64,000 nucleotides of DNA from SAR92 clade bacterium H455 (GCA_024802545.1 CP103416.1:2170001-2234000), one strand, 5' to 3'; positions 42,712 to 52,663 are shown, numbered from the stretch's first letter. Translations and numbers: made by a program. Notes: generated from the letters alone by a model not told the origin.

Positions 42712-45363
42712 CTATTCAAGCAACTTTTCAAACTCGGCAACGGGTACTGGCTTGCTAAACAAATAACCTTGAAATAGCGAGCAGCCCAACTTCGCTAAAA
42801 AGCTTCGCTGGGCCTCAGTTTCAACCCCCTCAGCAATCACTTTAATGGCTAAGCTCTTGGCCATGGCAAGAATTGTCTGCACAATAATATCGTCGCTCTC
42901 TGTGATACCAATTTTGCGAACAAAAGATTGATCCATTTTCAGCTGCGACAGTGGCAGCTGGGTAAGATAGGAGAGAGACGAGTAGCCAGTGCCAAAGTCA
43001 TCTAGGGCAAATTCCACTCCAGCGCGCTTAAGTTGATGCATTTTTTCAATGGTTTCATTGGTGTTGTCGAGGATCACTGTCTCGGTGAGTTCGAGCTTTA
43101 TCGATCTGGGAGAAATATCCCAGCGGGCAATTGCCTGCAATACCGTATCGACAAAATCTGCCTGATGAAACTGGCGCGGGCTGATATTAATCGCGATACT
43201 CAACCAGCAGGTACAAGGATTACTCTGCCAGGACTTGAGCTGGGCGCAGGCAGTGTCTAGTACCCAGAGACCAATCGGCAGAATAATATCTGAGGCTTCA
43301 GCGAGGGGAATAAAATCATTCGGTGATACGATTCCCAACTGCGGGTGCTCCCAGCGGATAAGCGCCTCGGCACCCACAGGGCGGTTTTGGCTATCCACTT
43401 GGATCTGATAATAGAGCTCAAACTGCCGATCTTGCACCGCGCTGTGCAGCGCATTAGCCAATTGCGCCTGGAGCGTTACCGTCTGCGCCATGGCCGGATC
43501 GAAAAAGCACATTCGATTGCGACCCGACGTTTTCGCTTGAAAGAGCCCTATATCAGCCTGTTTGAGTAGCTCTTCCATTGAAATTTGATCCTGATCGGCG
43601 AGAGCAACGCCTATACTGGCAGTGCAGCGAATTGCCTGCTTGTCGATCTGGTAAGGTCTATTGAGACTGGCGAGGATGTAGGCGGCAATAGTATCTACCT
43701 GGGCTTTTGCCCTCTCTACATTGAGGTCTAAGCTGTCCAAAACCACAACAAAGTCATCACCGCCAATGCGGGCAACCGTATCCTCACTAGCCACAGAATC
43801 ACGCAATCTCTGGGCGGCTCCAATCAGAATTTTATCTCCCACATGGTTGCCCAGGGCGTCGTTAATATCTTTAAAGTTATCCAAATCGACAATTAATAAG
43901 CCCAGAGTTTTACTATCAACACCACAGGAACTCAATCTTTGAGATAGGCGATCAATCAGAGCACGGCGATTAGGAAGGTGGGTCAGTGGATCAAAATAAG
44001 CCAGCTTATGAATTGCATCCGCATCTCTTTTGTTGGCGGTGATATCGGAAAAAGAAAATACATAATTGGTCACCCGAGCTCTGGCATCGTGAATCGCAGT
44101 GATGGCAATTTGCAGTGGGAACAGCTCACCATTTTTGCGTTGGTCCCAGACCTCCCCCTCCCAACTCCCCGAAGTTTCAATAGTCCGCCACATATCCGTA
44201 TAGAACTGTTCACTCTGCATAGTTGATGATAACAGACTGGGTTCTAAGCCAATTAGATCTGCAGATGTGTAGCCGGTGATATCCAAAACTTTCTGGTTGA
44301 CGCGCAAGGTTTTGATCTCTGCATCAGTGATAATAATTGCGTCCTGGCTGTTAAAAGTGATCGCAGAGATACGCAGCTCTTCAATGTTCTTGTTGTGTTC
44401 GGTGAGATCTCGAACAAAACCATTGAAAAAATATTCACCAAAGCGCTGCAGAACAATCACCGAAATCTCCACTGGTACCTTGGCACCGTCTGCGCGCAGC
44501 GCATTAATTTCGAAGCGTCGATGATTCTCCTTGCCCGCCCCAGTTAACAAAAACTGCTCCATTAGCTCCCGGACAACAAGATGTTGATCGGCGGGCAATA
44601 TCATCTCAATAATATCCCGACTGTGGGCATACTCCGATGAATAGCCAAAGATACGCTCGGCCTCGGCATTCCAATAGGTGACTCTGCCATGCTGGTCAAG
44701 ATTAATCACGCCATCTAGGGCGCGATCGAGAATCTGCCGTGATAGCAGTTCAGATTCGTTGTGCATCACCACCTCGTCTTCAAGGGTGGCGGCGCCAATC
44801 TTGATCTCGGCTTCTAGACGACTGTTGTGACTGAGCAGCTTACCTGTAGAGTTTTTTATCCGCTGCAGACGTCGGCGCAATTCGATTTGTTGCACAATGG
44901 CTCGACTCAGTACAGTCAAGGCCGCTCGCTGGGCTTCGGCTAGCTTGCGCGGGACATGGTCAATCACACAGAGAGTCCCCAGTGCATGGCCATCGGTATC
45001 TATCAGAGGGGCACCCGCATAGAATCGAATATTAGGTGCCTCCAACACCAGAGGATTGTCTGAAAAGCGGTTATCAAGCTGGGTATCCGGCACTTCCAAC
45101 AGGCTGTTGGGTTGCAGAATGGCATGGGCACAGAAGGCGATATCCCGGGGGGTTTCAGTCAGATTGAGACCCACCCGTGACTTTAGCCACTGACGCTGCT
45201 CATCAACCAGCGAAATCAACGCTATCGGCGCTTGGCAAACCTGTGCCGCCAGCGCCGTCAACTCATCAAATTCCTGCTCCGCTTCAGTATCGAGAATATT
45301 GAGCTCGCGCAGAGCACTCAGACGACTGACTTCATCAAAGGGTATATCCGCTGCCATGATCAC
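42712..45363 (-). CDS. GAF-PAS-PAS-GGDEF-EAL cyclic-di-GMP enzyme
   Basis: An 883-residue cytoplasmic protein. An N-terminal GAF domain (about 20-165) is followed by two PAS domains (about 210-330 and 335-450), GGDEF (about 455-610) and EAL (about 625-880). The cyclase signature is GGDDF rather than GGDEF (IGGDDFVVVL), so cyclase activity is uncertain. The EAL domain keeps AEALIRW, LELTET, DDFGTGYSS and AEGVE, so phosphodiesterase activity is likely. There are no membrane helices. The N-terminal GAF sequence (LNILDTEAEQEFDELTALAA..FCAHAI) is the type often fused to such enzymes. Confidence 0.93.
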   Translation of the reverse strand: MIMAADIPFDEVSRLSALRELNILDTEAEQEFDELTALAAQVCQAPIALISLVDEQRQWLKSRVGLNLTETPRDIAFCAHAILQPNSLLEVPDTQLDNRFSDNPLVLEAPNIRFYAGAPLIDTDGHALGTLCVIDHVPRKLAEAQRAALTVLSRAIVQQIELRRRLQRIKNSTGKLLSHNSRLEAEIKIGAATLEDEVVMHNESELLSRQILDRALDGVINLDQHGRVTYWNAEAERIFGYSSEYAHSRDIIEMILPADQHLVVRELMEQFLLTGAGKENHRRFEINALRADGAKVPVEISVIVLQRFGEYFFNGFVRDLTEHNKNIEELRISAITFNSQDAIIITDAEIKTLRVNQKVLDITGYTSADLIGLEPSLLSSTMQSEQFYTDMWRTIETSGSWEGEVWDQRKNGELFPLQIAITAIHDARARVTNYVFSFSDITANKRDADAIHKLAYFDPLTHLPNRRALIDRLSQRLSSCGVDSKTLGLLIVDLDNFKDINDALGNHVGDKILIGAAQRLRDSVASEDTVARIGGDDFVVVLDSLDLNVERAKAQVDTIAAYILASLNRPYQIDKQAIRCTASIGVALADQDQISMEELLKQADIGLFQAKTSGRNRMCFFDPAMAQTVTLQAQLANALHSAVQDRQFELYYQIQVDSQNRPVGAEALIRWEHPQLGIVSPNDFIPLAEASDIILPIGLWVLDTACAQLKSWQSNPCTCWLSIAINISPRQFHQADFVDTVLQAIARWDISPRSIKLELTETVILDNTNETIEKMHQLKRAGVEFALDDFGTGYSSLSYLTQLPLSQLKMDQSFVRKIGITESDDIIVQTILAMAKSLAIKVIAEGVETEAQRSFLAKLGCSLFQGYLFSKPVPVAEFEKLLE

Positions 45364-45579
45364 TCATGCCTTAAGTGGCTGATAATTAGCCAGACTCACG
45401 CAACAACCGTGCTCCGCGAGCCCCAGCTTTAAGTGGATTTTAAGAGTTATAAATATTCACGCAAAAAATCCCACCTACAGCAGGTCTGTTGCCACAAAAA
45501 GTTGAAATAAACGGTTGGGATAAAAGTCAGCCAGGAGCAAATAAAATAAGAAAAGCCTGATAAGGCCGCGGGCGATAAC

Positions 45580-45610
45580 AAAAATGCCTGAACCGCGATG
45601 ACTCAGGCAT
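45580..45610 (-). terminator. Terminator after the lipoprotein gene
   Basis: An 8-bp stem ATGCCTGA (45584-45591) pairs with TCAGGCAT (45603-45610). On the minus strand it is followed by five T. It lies 37 bases past the stop of the 45647-46450 gene. Confidence 0.75.
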
Positions 45611-45646
45611 ATTGTTAAAACTGTTCAGAGTGAAAGTTCTTGTGGT

Positions 45647-46450
45647 TTAGATTCTAACGTAGGTTTGAGTAACAGTGGCACCGTTATACTCAAAGGACTG
45701 GCTCATATGATTATCATCAATCAACTGCATCTTGAGTTTCGATTCAGTACCCGCAAAACCTTCGATAGAACTAGTTATACCAGTCTCAACAACATAACCG
45801 CTTTCATCGACGCCGAAAGAACCAAAACCGAAGTGCTTTATCGATTCGCCCTCAACCACCATACTTTGGAAAAAAATAAAGTGGCCGCCACCAATCAACT
45901 TCATTTCCATAAAATCGCCCCATTGGTCACCTTCAGAAGCGCGGCCATCAAGCTTCCACAGACCGTCAAATACAGTGATTTCGTTAGACAGGGTTTTCCA
46001 CTGCTCAACCATATTGACGCTGCGCTCGCCGTACTTCATGCCCTTCAGGCTCTGAGTAAAACCCGCTTCAGTTGGCGTAATGGTTAAGTCAAAGCTCAGA
46101 TCTTTAAGTGCACCGTCCTGATTGGCAATCGGCGTCTCAACCAATACACCATCAACCCAATGGGTGTAGCCAGTGCCGGCATCAACCTTGTCAGTGAGAT
46201 CATTGTAGAAGGCAAACATAAAGCGATCTTGAGTGTAAATTTTCATTTGATCGCGCAGATAGCTGGACACTTCACCGTTTTCGGTGACATCCACAGAGAT
46301 TAGAGCGTAAGCACCATCGGTTAGGCCTGGTGTTGAATCAACCGCGGCAGCCATCGACTCAGATACAGTCTGATCTTCGCCACTACAGGCAATCAGCGTC
46401 GTGGTTAAAGTAGTCGCTAGACCAAGTAGTAATAGTTTCTTAAGTGTCAT
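45647..46450 (-). CDS. Hypothetical lipoprotein
   Basis: A 267-residue exported lipoprotein with signal peptide and lipobox (LIACSGED, Cys22). The mature part is beta-rich and looks like a lipocalin/META-like barrel (GAYALISVDVTENGEVSSYL, LWKLDGRASEGDQWGDFMEMKLIGGGHFIFF). I do not recognise a named family. It is transcribed alone with its own terminator. Confidence 0.72.
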   Translation of the reverse strand: MTLKKLLLLGLATTLTTTLIACSGEDQTVSESMAAAVDSTPGLTDGAYALISVDVTENGEVSSYLRDQMKIYTQDRFMFAFYNDLTDKVDAGTGYTHWVDGVLVETPIANQDGALKDLSFDLTITPTEAGFTQSLKGMKYGERSVNMVEQWKTLSNEITVFDGLWKLDGRASEGDQWGDFMEMKLIGGGHFIFFQSMVVEGESIKHFGFGSFGVDESGYVVETGITSSIEGFAGTESKLKMQLIDDNHMSQSFEYNGATVTQTYVRI

Positions 46451-46753
46451 GGGCAGATCCCCTCAGTTATTTTAGTCGTTATGTTGTTATTGCGGCGTCT
46501 AAAGACTGCTAGGTCTGTACTGCCGACATTGATTCAATACTACATCAGCATCAACTTCCCATGACACCCCAGTATCCACTTAAACCCGCAGACAACCCCG
46601 CTCGACGTATTTGCTCTGAGACTGCCGCTAGAACTCTAAAGAGGCTAAACTGTCGGGCAGTCTGATAAGCGAGAGTACTGCGCCAAAGAACCCAACACAA
46701 AACCGTCCGCGAAACCTCTGCGGAAAAGCCCACTTTTTAGATAGAGACCTAAT
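46451..46753. other. Intergenic region, nothing recognised
   Basis: About 300 bases between divergent genes (lipoprotein and DUF1244). No RNA gene, repeat or clear operator was seen; it must hold both promoters. Confidence 0.5.
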
Positions 46754-47038
46754 ATGACCAGTGCCACAGAGCTCGAAGCAGCAACCTTTAGAAAGCTATT
46801 GGAACATTTGGATAACAACAAAGATGTACAGAATATAGATCTGATGATTCTGGCGGGATTTTGCCGCAACTGTCTCGGAAAATGGTATTTGGCTGCAGCC
46901 GAGGAACGAAATATGGCGCTAACCGAAGCTCAAGCTCGGGAGGCGATCTATGGCATGCCCTACAGTCAGTGGAAGGCGAAGTATCAGCTTCCAGCCACTG
47001 CAGAGCAGCTGGAGGCTTTTGAAAAACGTCAAAAATAG
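46754..47038 (+). CDS. DUF1244 protein
   Basis: A 94-residue protein with the DUF1244 signature GFCRNCLGKWYLAAAEE and EAREAIYGMPYSQWKAKY. The paired cysteines (CRNC) suggest metal or redox chemistry, but the function is unknown. It is convergent with cysK, with 15 bases between them. Confidence 0.9.
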   Translation: MTSATELEAATFRKLLEHLDNNKDVQNIDLMILAGFCRNCLGKWYLAAAEERNMALTEAQAREAIYGMPYSQWKAKYQLPATAEQLEAFEKRQK

Positions 47039-47053
47039 CTTTTCGATGGACCG

Positions 47054-48136
47054 CTATTCGTCGAGATGAAAGCTAGGTGTCGACAGCGACAGCGCCAGCT
47101 CATCGGCATCCATCTCTTCTCCCACACCGTCAAACAGTGGTGACGAGAGGTATCGTTCTCCGGTGTCCGGTAACATGCACAGAATCACACTACCGGGCTT
47201 GGCCGTCTCTGCCAATTGCAGTGCCACGGCAAAGGTACAGCCACCGGAAATACCGGTGAAAATACCTTCTTTTTGCGCCAGTGCCCGAGAGGCGGCGATG
47301 CCCTCCTCCCCATCGATTGGCACCAGCTGATCGAAGCGTTTGGCGTCGAGCGACTGCTGCAGTACATTGGGAATAAAGTCTGGGGTCCAACCTTGAATCA
47401 TATGGGGCTGAAACGCCGGATGACTGCCAGCAGGGGATCCGTCCGCCGTGCGCTCTTGAGGCATCCCGCTATCAATCAGCTGGGCATTGCTCGGCTCACT
47501 GAGAATAATTTGTGTCTCCGGGCGCTTCTCACGCAAAACCTGAGCAACACCTGAAAAAGTGCCGCCGGTACCATAGCCAGTCACCCAGTAATCAAGATTG
47601 CTGTCACTGAAATCATTGAGAATTTCTTGCGCCGTGGTATTGGCATGAATCTTTGCGTTGGCATCGGTTTCAAATTGACGGGCTAAAAACCAGCCATTGG
47701 CCTCAGCCAATTCGATTGCCTTGAGATAACAGCCCATGGCCTTTTCCGCTTTCGGGGTCAAAATCACCTTGGCACCCAAGAAACGCATCAGTTTGCGACG
47801 TTCTATGGACACACTGGTAGGCATTGTGGCAATAAAGGGGTAGCCCTTGGCCGCACAGACCATTGCCAAACCAATACCAGTGTTACCACTGGTTGCCTCA
47901 ATAACAGTCTGACCGGGCTTCAGCTCGCCGCTGCGCTCAGCCTCTTCAATAATACTGATAGCCAGGCGGTCCTTGACCGATCCAGCGGGATTGAAAAATT
48001 CTGCTTTAACGTACAAATCGACATGAGATGGCGCCAGCCTATTGATCCTGACACAAGGCGTATTGCCTATGGTATCTAGAATACTGCCATAGAGCTCTCC
48101 TCGTCCCTGGGTGGTGCGCACTGCTGTGTCCGTCAT
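47054..48136 (-). CDS. cysK: Cysteine synthase A
   Basis: PLP enzyme that makes cysteine from O-acetylserine and sulfide. It is 360 residues, slightly longer than E. coli CysK. The PLP lysine is in FNPAGSVKDR, the substrate loop is EATSGNTGIGLA, and the phosphate cup is GYGTGGTFSGV. The tail (MDADELALSLSTPSFHLDE) is an extension beyond the usual end. Relation to cystathionine beta-synthase-like proteins cannot be excluded but is less likely. Confidence 0.92.
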   Translation of the reverse strand: MTDTAVRTTQGRGELYGSILDTIGNTPCVRINRLAPSHVDLYVKAEFFNPAGSVKDRLAISIIEEAERSGELKPGQTVIEATSGNTGIGLAMVCAAKGYPFIATMPTSVSIERRKLMRFLGAKVILTPKAEKAMGCYLKAIELAEANGWFLARQFETDANAKIHANTTAQEILNDFSDSNLDYWVTGYGTGGTFSGVAQVLREKRPETQIILSEPSNAQLIDSGMPQERTADGSPAGSHPAFQPHMIQGWTPDFIPNVLQQSLDAKRFDQLVPIDGEEGIAASRALAQKEGIFTGISGGCTFAVALQLAETAKPGSVILCMLPDTGERYLSSPLFDGVGEEMDADELALSLSTPSFHLDE

Positions 48137-48298
48137 AAGAATACCTGCTGATCGTTAGGGTGAACTGAAGTCATGAATAATCGTCCGGCAATCATTTATC
48201 AGCCCTGCAAACATGTCAAGGAGGCTTATGGCTTGCAAATAGGGTTTAACGTTAGATAACGACTAGACTGAGAGCGCCAAAGCAGTATAAATCAGAGG

Positions 48299-49039
48299 TC
48301 ACTTGGAGGATTGGTGAGGTGCTAAAATCCTGTCTAAGTTAAAACTATGTGTCACTGTTTCTTCCGCCACTTCCACCACCGGCGAAACCCGGTCACGTAT
48401 AAGATGGGGAAGCAAGATCACACTGCGATCAAACTGTTCATTAAAGAGCCTTTGTAACTCGTCATAATTGCCCTCAATACCTTCCTGCATTATTGAAAGC
48501 AATGCCTCAGCAGGTGTCTGCTCCATTCGTGATTCACAAACCCGAGTGTGATTGAGCCGGTCATTTATATTTTGAATCTGCTGCACAACTTCGAGATTGC
48601 CAGAACGCCGCGCGCAGTATTCAAAGATCGCGCCGGATGAATTGGCGATCATCTCGTCCGCAGGTGCCTGGGCTGAAGCAAGTTTTTTATTCAGCGCAAC
48701 TAATTCCGGCATGCCGGTCACCAACCCAGGGATTTGATCTCTAATCAGCCGATTAATAGACCAATTCGTCAATAGATGGTTCATCTCGTAGAGATCCAAA
48801 ATATCTGCCTCAGATAATGTACGCATAAAAAAACCCATCTTCGGTACATTGATAATCAGCCCCTCGGCAACCAGCCGCAGCAATGTCTCGCGAACTGGTG
48901 TAATACTGACTCGTAGATCTTCAGCAAGGGTCTCTATATTGAGGCGCTCCCCGGGAATAAAATGCTGGGAGATAACGGAAAATTTTAAACTCTGATATAC
49001 CCGCTTGATGATATTGGAATTGTCCGATTTGCTAAGCAT
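48299..49039 (-). CDS. GntR-family (FadR/FCD-type) transcriptional regulator
   Basis: About 246 residues. The N-terminal winged helix-turn-helix (LNIETLAEDLRVSITPVRETLLRLVAEGLI) is that of the GntR family. An all-helical C-terminal FCD-like ligand domain (about 95-230) follows, with several metal-ligand positions not obvious. I chose ATG 49039 because AGAGGG lies 7 bases before it; the frame is open to 49144. It is divergent from the phosphopantetheinyl transferase gene across an AT-rich 370-base gap, so it may control the biosynthetic cluster (inference). Confidence 0.87.
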   Translation of the reverse strand: MLSKSDNSNIIKRVYQSLKFSVISQHFIPGERLNIETLAEDLRVSITPVRETLLRLVAEGLIINVPKMGFFMRTLSEADILDLYEMNHLLTNWSINRLIRDQIPGLVTGMPELVALNKKLASAQAPADEMIANSSGAIFEYCARRSGNLEVVQQIQNINDRLNHTRVCESRMEQTPAEALLSIMQEGIEGNYDELQRLFNEQFDRSVILLPHLIRDRVSPVVEVAEETVTHSFNLDRILAPHQSSK

Positions 49040-49410
49040 ACTATTGCCCTCTATTTGGCCACTCTTTGGCCTCGAAACAGCCTCTAAAAGGCATTGGGGG
49101 TATTTCATCCCGACCCGAGTGATTCTATCCATGATTCCGGTCAACTTTATTTGATCAAACGCAATAAATAATTGTCCGAATGGTCAGCGAAAGTTTACAT
49201 AAAATACAGAAATCTGCCATGACATCAGAGAGCAAACAATTCCGTAAAAGAACAAAGAATAACCATTAAATACCGGGCCTACAGCGGAATATCAGCCTCA
49301 ACAAGCGTGCAAAAATATTCTCAAAATATTATCCACATAGGCGTAAGTCAGACTTCCATCACTGGCTAAACTGCACAGAGACTCACAACGTTGTATCAGG
49401 GAGCCCCTTG

Positions 49411-50130
49411 TTGACCAATATTTTCCAGACCGCGCCATTTGATCTTCCTGCCTCGACAAACCTAAGCTTCTGTGGCTGCAGCTTTGATTGGCGTCAGATT
49501 TGTGCTGAGTCATTTCACCGCTATGGAGTTCAAGTTCCAGCTCAAAGAGCAAACTGGTCCCGGAAGCGGCAGGCAGAATATATAGCGGGCCGCTATTGCG
49601 CCATTCAAGCCCTGACCGATACAGCGGGGCCCAATAGCAGACCAGAACTTCAAATCCCGATTGCCGATAACCGCCGCCCCCAGTGGCCCCTCGGCACTCT
49701 GGGATCAATCAGCCACAGCCGTGATCGCGCTATTGCTATTGCGGCACGGGATACGGATTTTTCGGGACTCGGTATTGATTGTGAAACCCTACTCAGCGAT
49801 ACAGCTGCGGCTGAGATTGCACCCTGGGTGGTACAGCGTAATGATCTGAGCTGCAAAATTGAAGCTTCCCTAAGCTACGGCTTGTGGGTCACATTGATTT
49901 TTTCAGCCAAAGAGAGCTTATTTAAAGCTCTTGCTCCAACCCATAAAAAATATATTGATTTTGGACAACTTTCGAATATGTTTTTTGTCTCACAAATCAC
50001 AGCAAAGACTTTGATTTTAAACACAGAACCGCATCTTGATAGAGGTTCTCGATCCAACTCTCAGTTTGAACTGTTCTACAGAGTAGTTCACCATCAGATA
50101 TACACTATGGCGCTGTTACCACACAGCTAG
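49411..50130 (+). CDS. 4'-phosphopantetheinyl transferase (EntD/Sfp type)
   Basis: Moves the phosphopantetheine arm of CoA onto carrier proteins; it would activate the carrier protein encoded at 53131 and the NRPS carrier domain. It is about 239 residues. The Mg/CoA motifs GIDCE and FSAKESLFKAL are present, with the EntD-type RKRQAEYIAGRYCA in the N-terminal half and the SISHSRD motif. TTG 49411 has GGGAG 7 bases upstream; TTG 49408 is the alternative. This is the left-most biosynthetic gene of the cluster on the plus strand. Confidence 0.9.
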   Translation: MTNIFQTAPFDLPASTNLSFCGCSFDWRQICAESFHRYGVQVPAQRANWSRKRQAEYIAGRYCAIQALTDTAGPNSRPELQIPIADNRRPQWPLGTLGSISHSRDRAIAIAARDTDFSGLGIDCETLLSDTAAAEIAPWVVQRNDLSCKIEASLSYGLWVTLIFSAKESLFKALAPTHKKYIDFGQLSNMFFVSQITAKTLILNTEPHLDRGSRSNSQFELFYRVVHHQIYTMALLPHS

Positions 50131-50313
50131 ACTGTGGCTTGGTAAGCGGAGCAATATTATTATTATTTTTCAAAGCTTTTTATAGGGTAAGTGGGCGAAA
50201 TGACGTATCTAAATATATAGCAAAAATAGTTCTTATATAATTTTTGCTCAACTCTTAAACCAGACTTTAAGATACTGTTTCACTTTGCAGTTAGGGTTAA
50301 AGGAGTTTTTACA

Positions 50314-50553
50314 ATGACAGTATCAAAGCAGGCAAAAACCGAACAGTACAGCAGCGATGAAATACAATTTTGTGTTGTAGTTAACCAAGAAGAACAGTAC
50401 TCCTACTGGTTTCACAACAGTCCACTGCCCGCAGGATGGAAGGGCACTGGTTTTGTTGGCAGCCAATCCGAGTGCCTAATAGAAATTGATAAAATATGGA
50501 CTGATATGCGCCCCCTGAGTGTGCGCAAGGCTATTCAATCAGGTCTCACATAA
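50314..50553 (+). CDS. MbtH-family NRPS accessory protein
   Basis: A 79-residue partner of NRPS adenylation domains. The family pattern is present: FCVVVNQEEQYSYWF, LPAGWKGTG and WTDMRPLSVR, with the three conserved tryptophans. AAAGGAG precedes the ATG. It is followed 13 bases later by the S9 peptidase gene and lies in the same cluster as two adenylation proteins, either of which may need it. Confidence 0.95.
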   Translation: MTVSKQAKTEQYSSDEIQFCVVVNQEEQYSYWFHNSPLPAGWKGTGFVGSQSECLIEIDKIWTDMRPLSVRKAIQSGLT

Positions 50554-50566
50554 AAAAGGATCTTCT

Positions 50567-52639
50567 ATGCAGCGCGATATTCGCCAAACCCCACCTTTTA
50601 TTGAAGCTCAACATCTCTATCAAGGCATCTGGCCGGCAAATTCACAGCGCATAGTTGAAGCCCAACACCTAGACACCTCTCCCGATGGCCGCAGTGCAGT
50701 TTTTACCGGCATCTGTGGCAACAAGGCGGGCCAGCTCCCTGCCATGACTCAGCGAATTTTTAAAATAGACTTACAGAGCAGCTATCTCTGCGCCCTCACC
50801 CCCAACTCATGCCCCGAAAAGCGGCCAGAATATTCTCCCTGCGGCAAACAAATCGCTTTTCTCTCGGATCGCGATGGCGGCGCCAACTTTCAACTAACAT
50901 TGCTCAATCTCAGTACTAACCTTATTAGTCAGCCCCCAGCTGTGGCCGGCTGGGTTGAAGAGTTAAGCTGGTCACCAGATGGTGGATCCATACTATTGAC
51001 TGTGGCAGGTCACGGAGCCGATCAAGGCAGCGGTCAAGGCGCGGTTCCCAGTCAGCAGTACAGCGAACAGCACCCGGAATGGATGCCTGAAGTCAGTACT
51101 GGGGATGAAGGTTATCGCTGGCGGCATCTGTGGATCTATGAACTGGCGACCAAAAAAGTGCGCAAAGTGCCCACTCGAGACATCAATATCTGGGAGGCCG
51201 TATGGTGTGGCAATCGCGGTATTGCCGCCATCACCTCAGATCAACCCGGCGAAGAAGCCTGGTACTCAGCCACGCTGCAATATATTCATCCGCGCACAGG
51301 AGCCACCCACAGCCTCTACCAACCCAGAGACCAAATTGCCTATCTCTGCGCCTCGCCCTCAGGCCAAACTGTGGCTCTGGTATCGGCGCTCAGCAGTGAC
51401 CGCGGAGTAGTAGCCGGTGACCTCTTAACCATTAATATCAACACCCAGACAGCTCGCCAGATTGACAGCAACAAGGTCGATATCACCTCCATTGAATGGC
51501 TTTCCGAGACCCGCCTGTTAACCGCAGGACAGCGAGGCTTTGAAACAGTGGCTCTAGACCATAGATTGACCGATCGACCTAGCTCGGAGACCGTACGTGA
51601 GATTTGGCAGAGCAGTGAGATCAGCGGCTCTGGGCACTATACAAAAATCTGCAGCCTGAGTGCCAGGGATTGCCTGCTGATCGCCGAGGGCTTTAAGCGT
51701 GCACCAGAAATCGGCCGCATTAGCAATGGGCTCTACCACCCCATAAAAAGCTTTGATCTGGGGTATCAGAGACAGGCGGAAGTCATTCATAGAATTGAAA
51801 AAGTGACCTGGCAATCCCCTGATGGCCTCGAGATTCAAGGCTGGTTACTACAGCCAAAAGGATCTGCCCCGCACCCTACAGTAATGGATATGCACGGCGG
51901 TCCAGTATGGCAGTGGCATCCCCACTGGCTCGGTCGGCGTCTTCATATACTAATGCTCTTAAAGCACGGCTATGGGGTGTTTATGCCAAACCCTCGAGGT
52001 AGCGCAGGACGTGGCCAGGAGTATTGTCGCAAGGTCCTGGGAGACCTCGGCGGCGCCGACAGCAATGACTGCCTCTCAGGATTGGATTATCTAGTGGATC
52101 AAGGCTTAGCGGATGCCACAAAAATTGCTCTGATTGGCCACAGCTACGGCGGCTACCTTGGGGCCTGGTTAATTGGACAAGACCAGCGTTTTACCGGGGC
52201 TGTGATTTCGGCACCTATGACTAACTACATAAGCCAGCATCTGCTATCGAATATATCCCACTATGTTGAGCTATTTCTGCAGGATGATTACAAGAACCTC
52301 GACGGTAAATACATGCAGCGCAGTCCGATCATCTATGCCCATCAGGTCAACACTCCGACACTGAGTCTCTGTGGCGCTCTGGATCGATGCACCCCCGCCG
52401 CCGAGGCGACGCAGTTTCACAATGCCCTGTTAGAAAATGGGGTTAAGTCGGTCTTGGTCAATTACCCATTGGAGGGCCATGGCATTAAGGGGATTCCCGC
52501 CATGCTCGATTATTCGGCGCGCATTTTTACCTGGCTAACGCAATATATGCAGGCCCCGGACTCGAGGCCTGAAGCTGCGGATCACGAATGGCATCCGCTA
52601 AAACGACAGATACCTAAGGTCGCCAACCCTGTTAGCTAG
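50567..52639 (+). CDS. S9-family (prolyl oligopeptidase-like) peptidase
   Basis: A 690-residue serine peptidase or acyl-aminoacyl-hydrolase. The N-terminal half (about 30-400) is a beta-propeller. The C-terminal alpha/beta-hydrolase domain has the likely triad Ser526 (GHSYGG), Asp606 (CGALDR) and His638 (EGHGI), with an HGGP oxyanion motif near 443. No signal peptide is seen, so it is probably cytoplasmic. I chose ATG 50567 because AAGGA lies 7 bases upstream. In the cluster it could trim a precursor, release product or inactivate the product for self-protection. It is convergent with the EctC-like gene. Confidence 0.9.
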   Translation: MQRDIRQTPPFIEAQHLYQGIWPANSQRIVEAQHLDTSPDGRSAVFTGICGNKAGQLPAMTQRIFKIDLQSSYLCALTPNSCPEKRPEYSPCGKQIAFLSDRDGGANFQLTLLNLSTNLISQPPAVAGWVEELSWSPDGGSILLTVAGHGADQGSGQGAVPSQQYSEQHPEWMPEVSTGDEGYRWRHLWIYELATKKVRKVPTRDINIWEAVWCGNRGIAAITSDQPGEEAWYSATLQYIHPRTGATHSLYQPRDQIAYLCASPSGQTVALVSALSSDRGVVAGDLLTININTQTARQIDSNKVDITSIEWLSETRLLTAGQRGFETVALDHRLTDRPSSETVREIWQSSEISGSGHYTKICSLSARDCLLIAEGFKRAPEIGRISNGLYHPIKSFDLGYQRQAEVIHRIEKVTWQSPDGLEIQGWLLQPKGSAPHPTVMDMHGGPVWQWHPHWLGRRLHILMLLKHGYGVFMPNPRGSAGRGQEYCRKVLGDLGGADSNDCLSGLDYLVDQGLADATKIALIGHSYGGYLGAWLIGQDQRFTGAVISAPMTNYISQHLLSNISHYVELFLQDDYKNLDGKYMQRSPIIYAHQVNTPTLSLCGALDRCTPAAEATQFHNALLENGVKSVLVNYPLEGHGIKGIPAMLDYSARIFTWLTQYMQAPDSRPEAADHEWHPLKRQIPKVANPVS

Positions 52640-52654
52640 TAGGGCTAACAGGGT
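52626..52654. terminator. Hairpin between convergent S9 and ectC genes
   Basis: A perfect 11-bp stem starting ACCCTGTTAGC with a 7-base loop overlaps the S9 peptidase stop codon. There is no clear T run, so termination is plausible but not certain. Confidence 0.5.
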
Positions 52655-52663
52655 GAACTGACC

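Noticed and set aside
45665-46087. 140-codon plus-strand frame
   Set aside because: It lies wholly antisense inside the lipoprotein gene, which has a signal peptide, lipobox and terminator.
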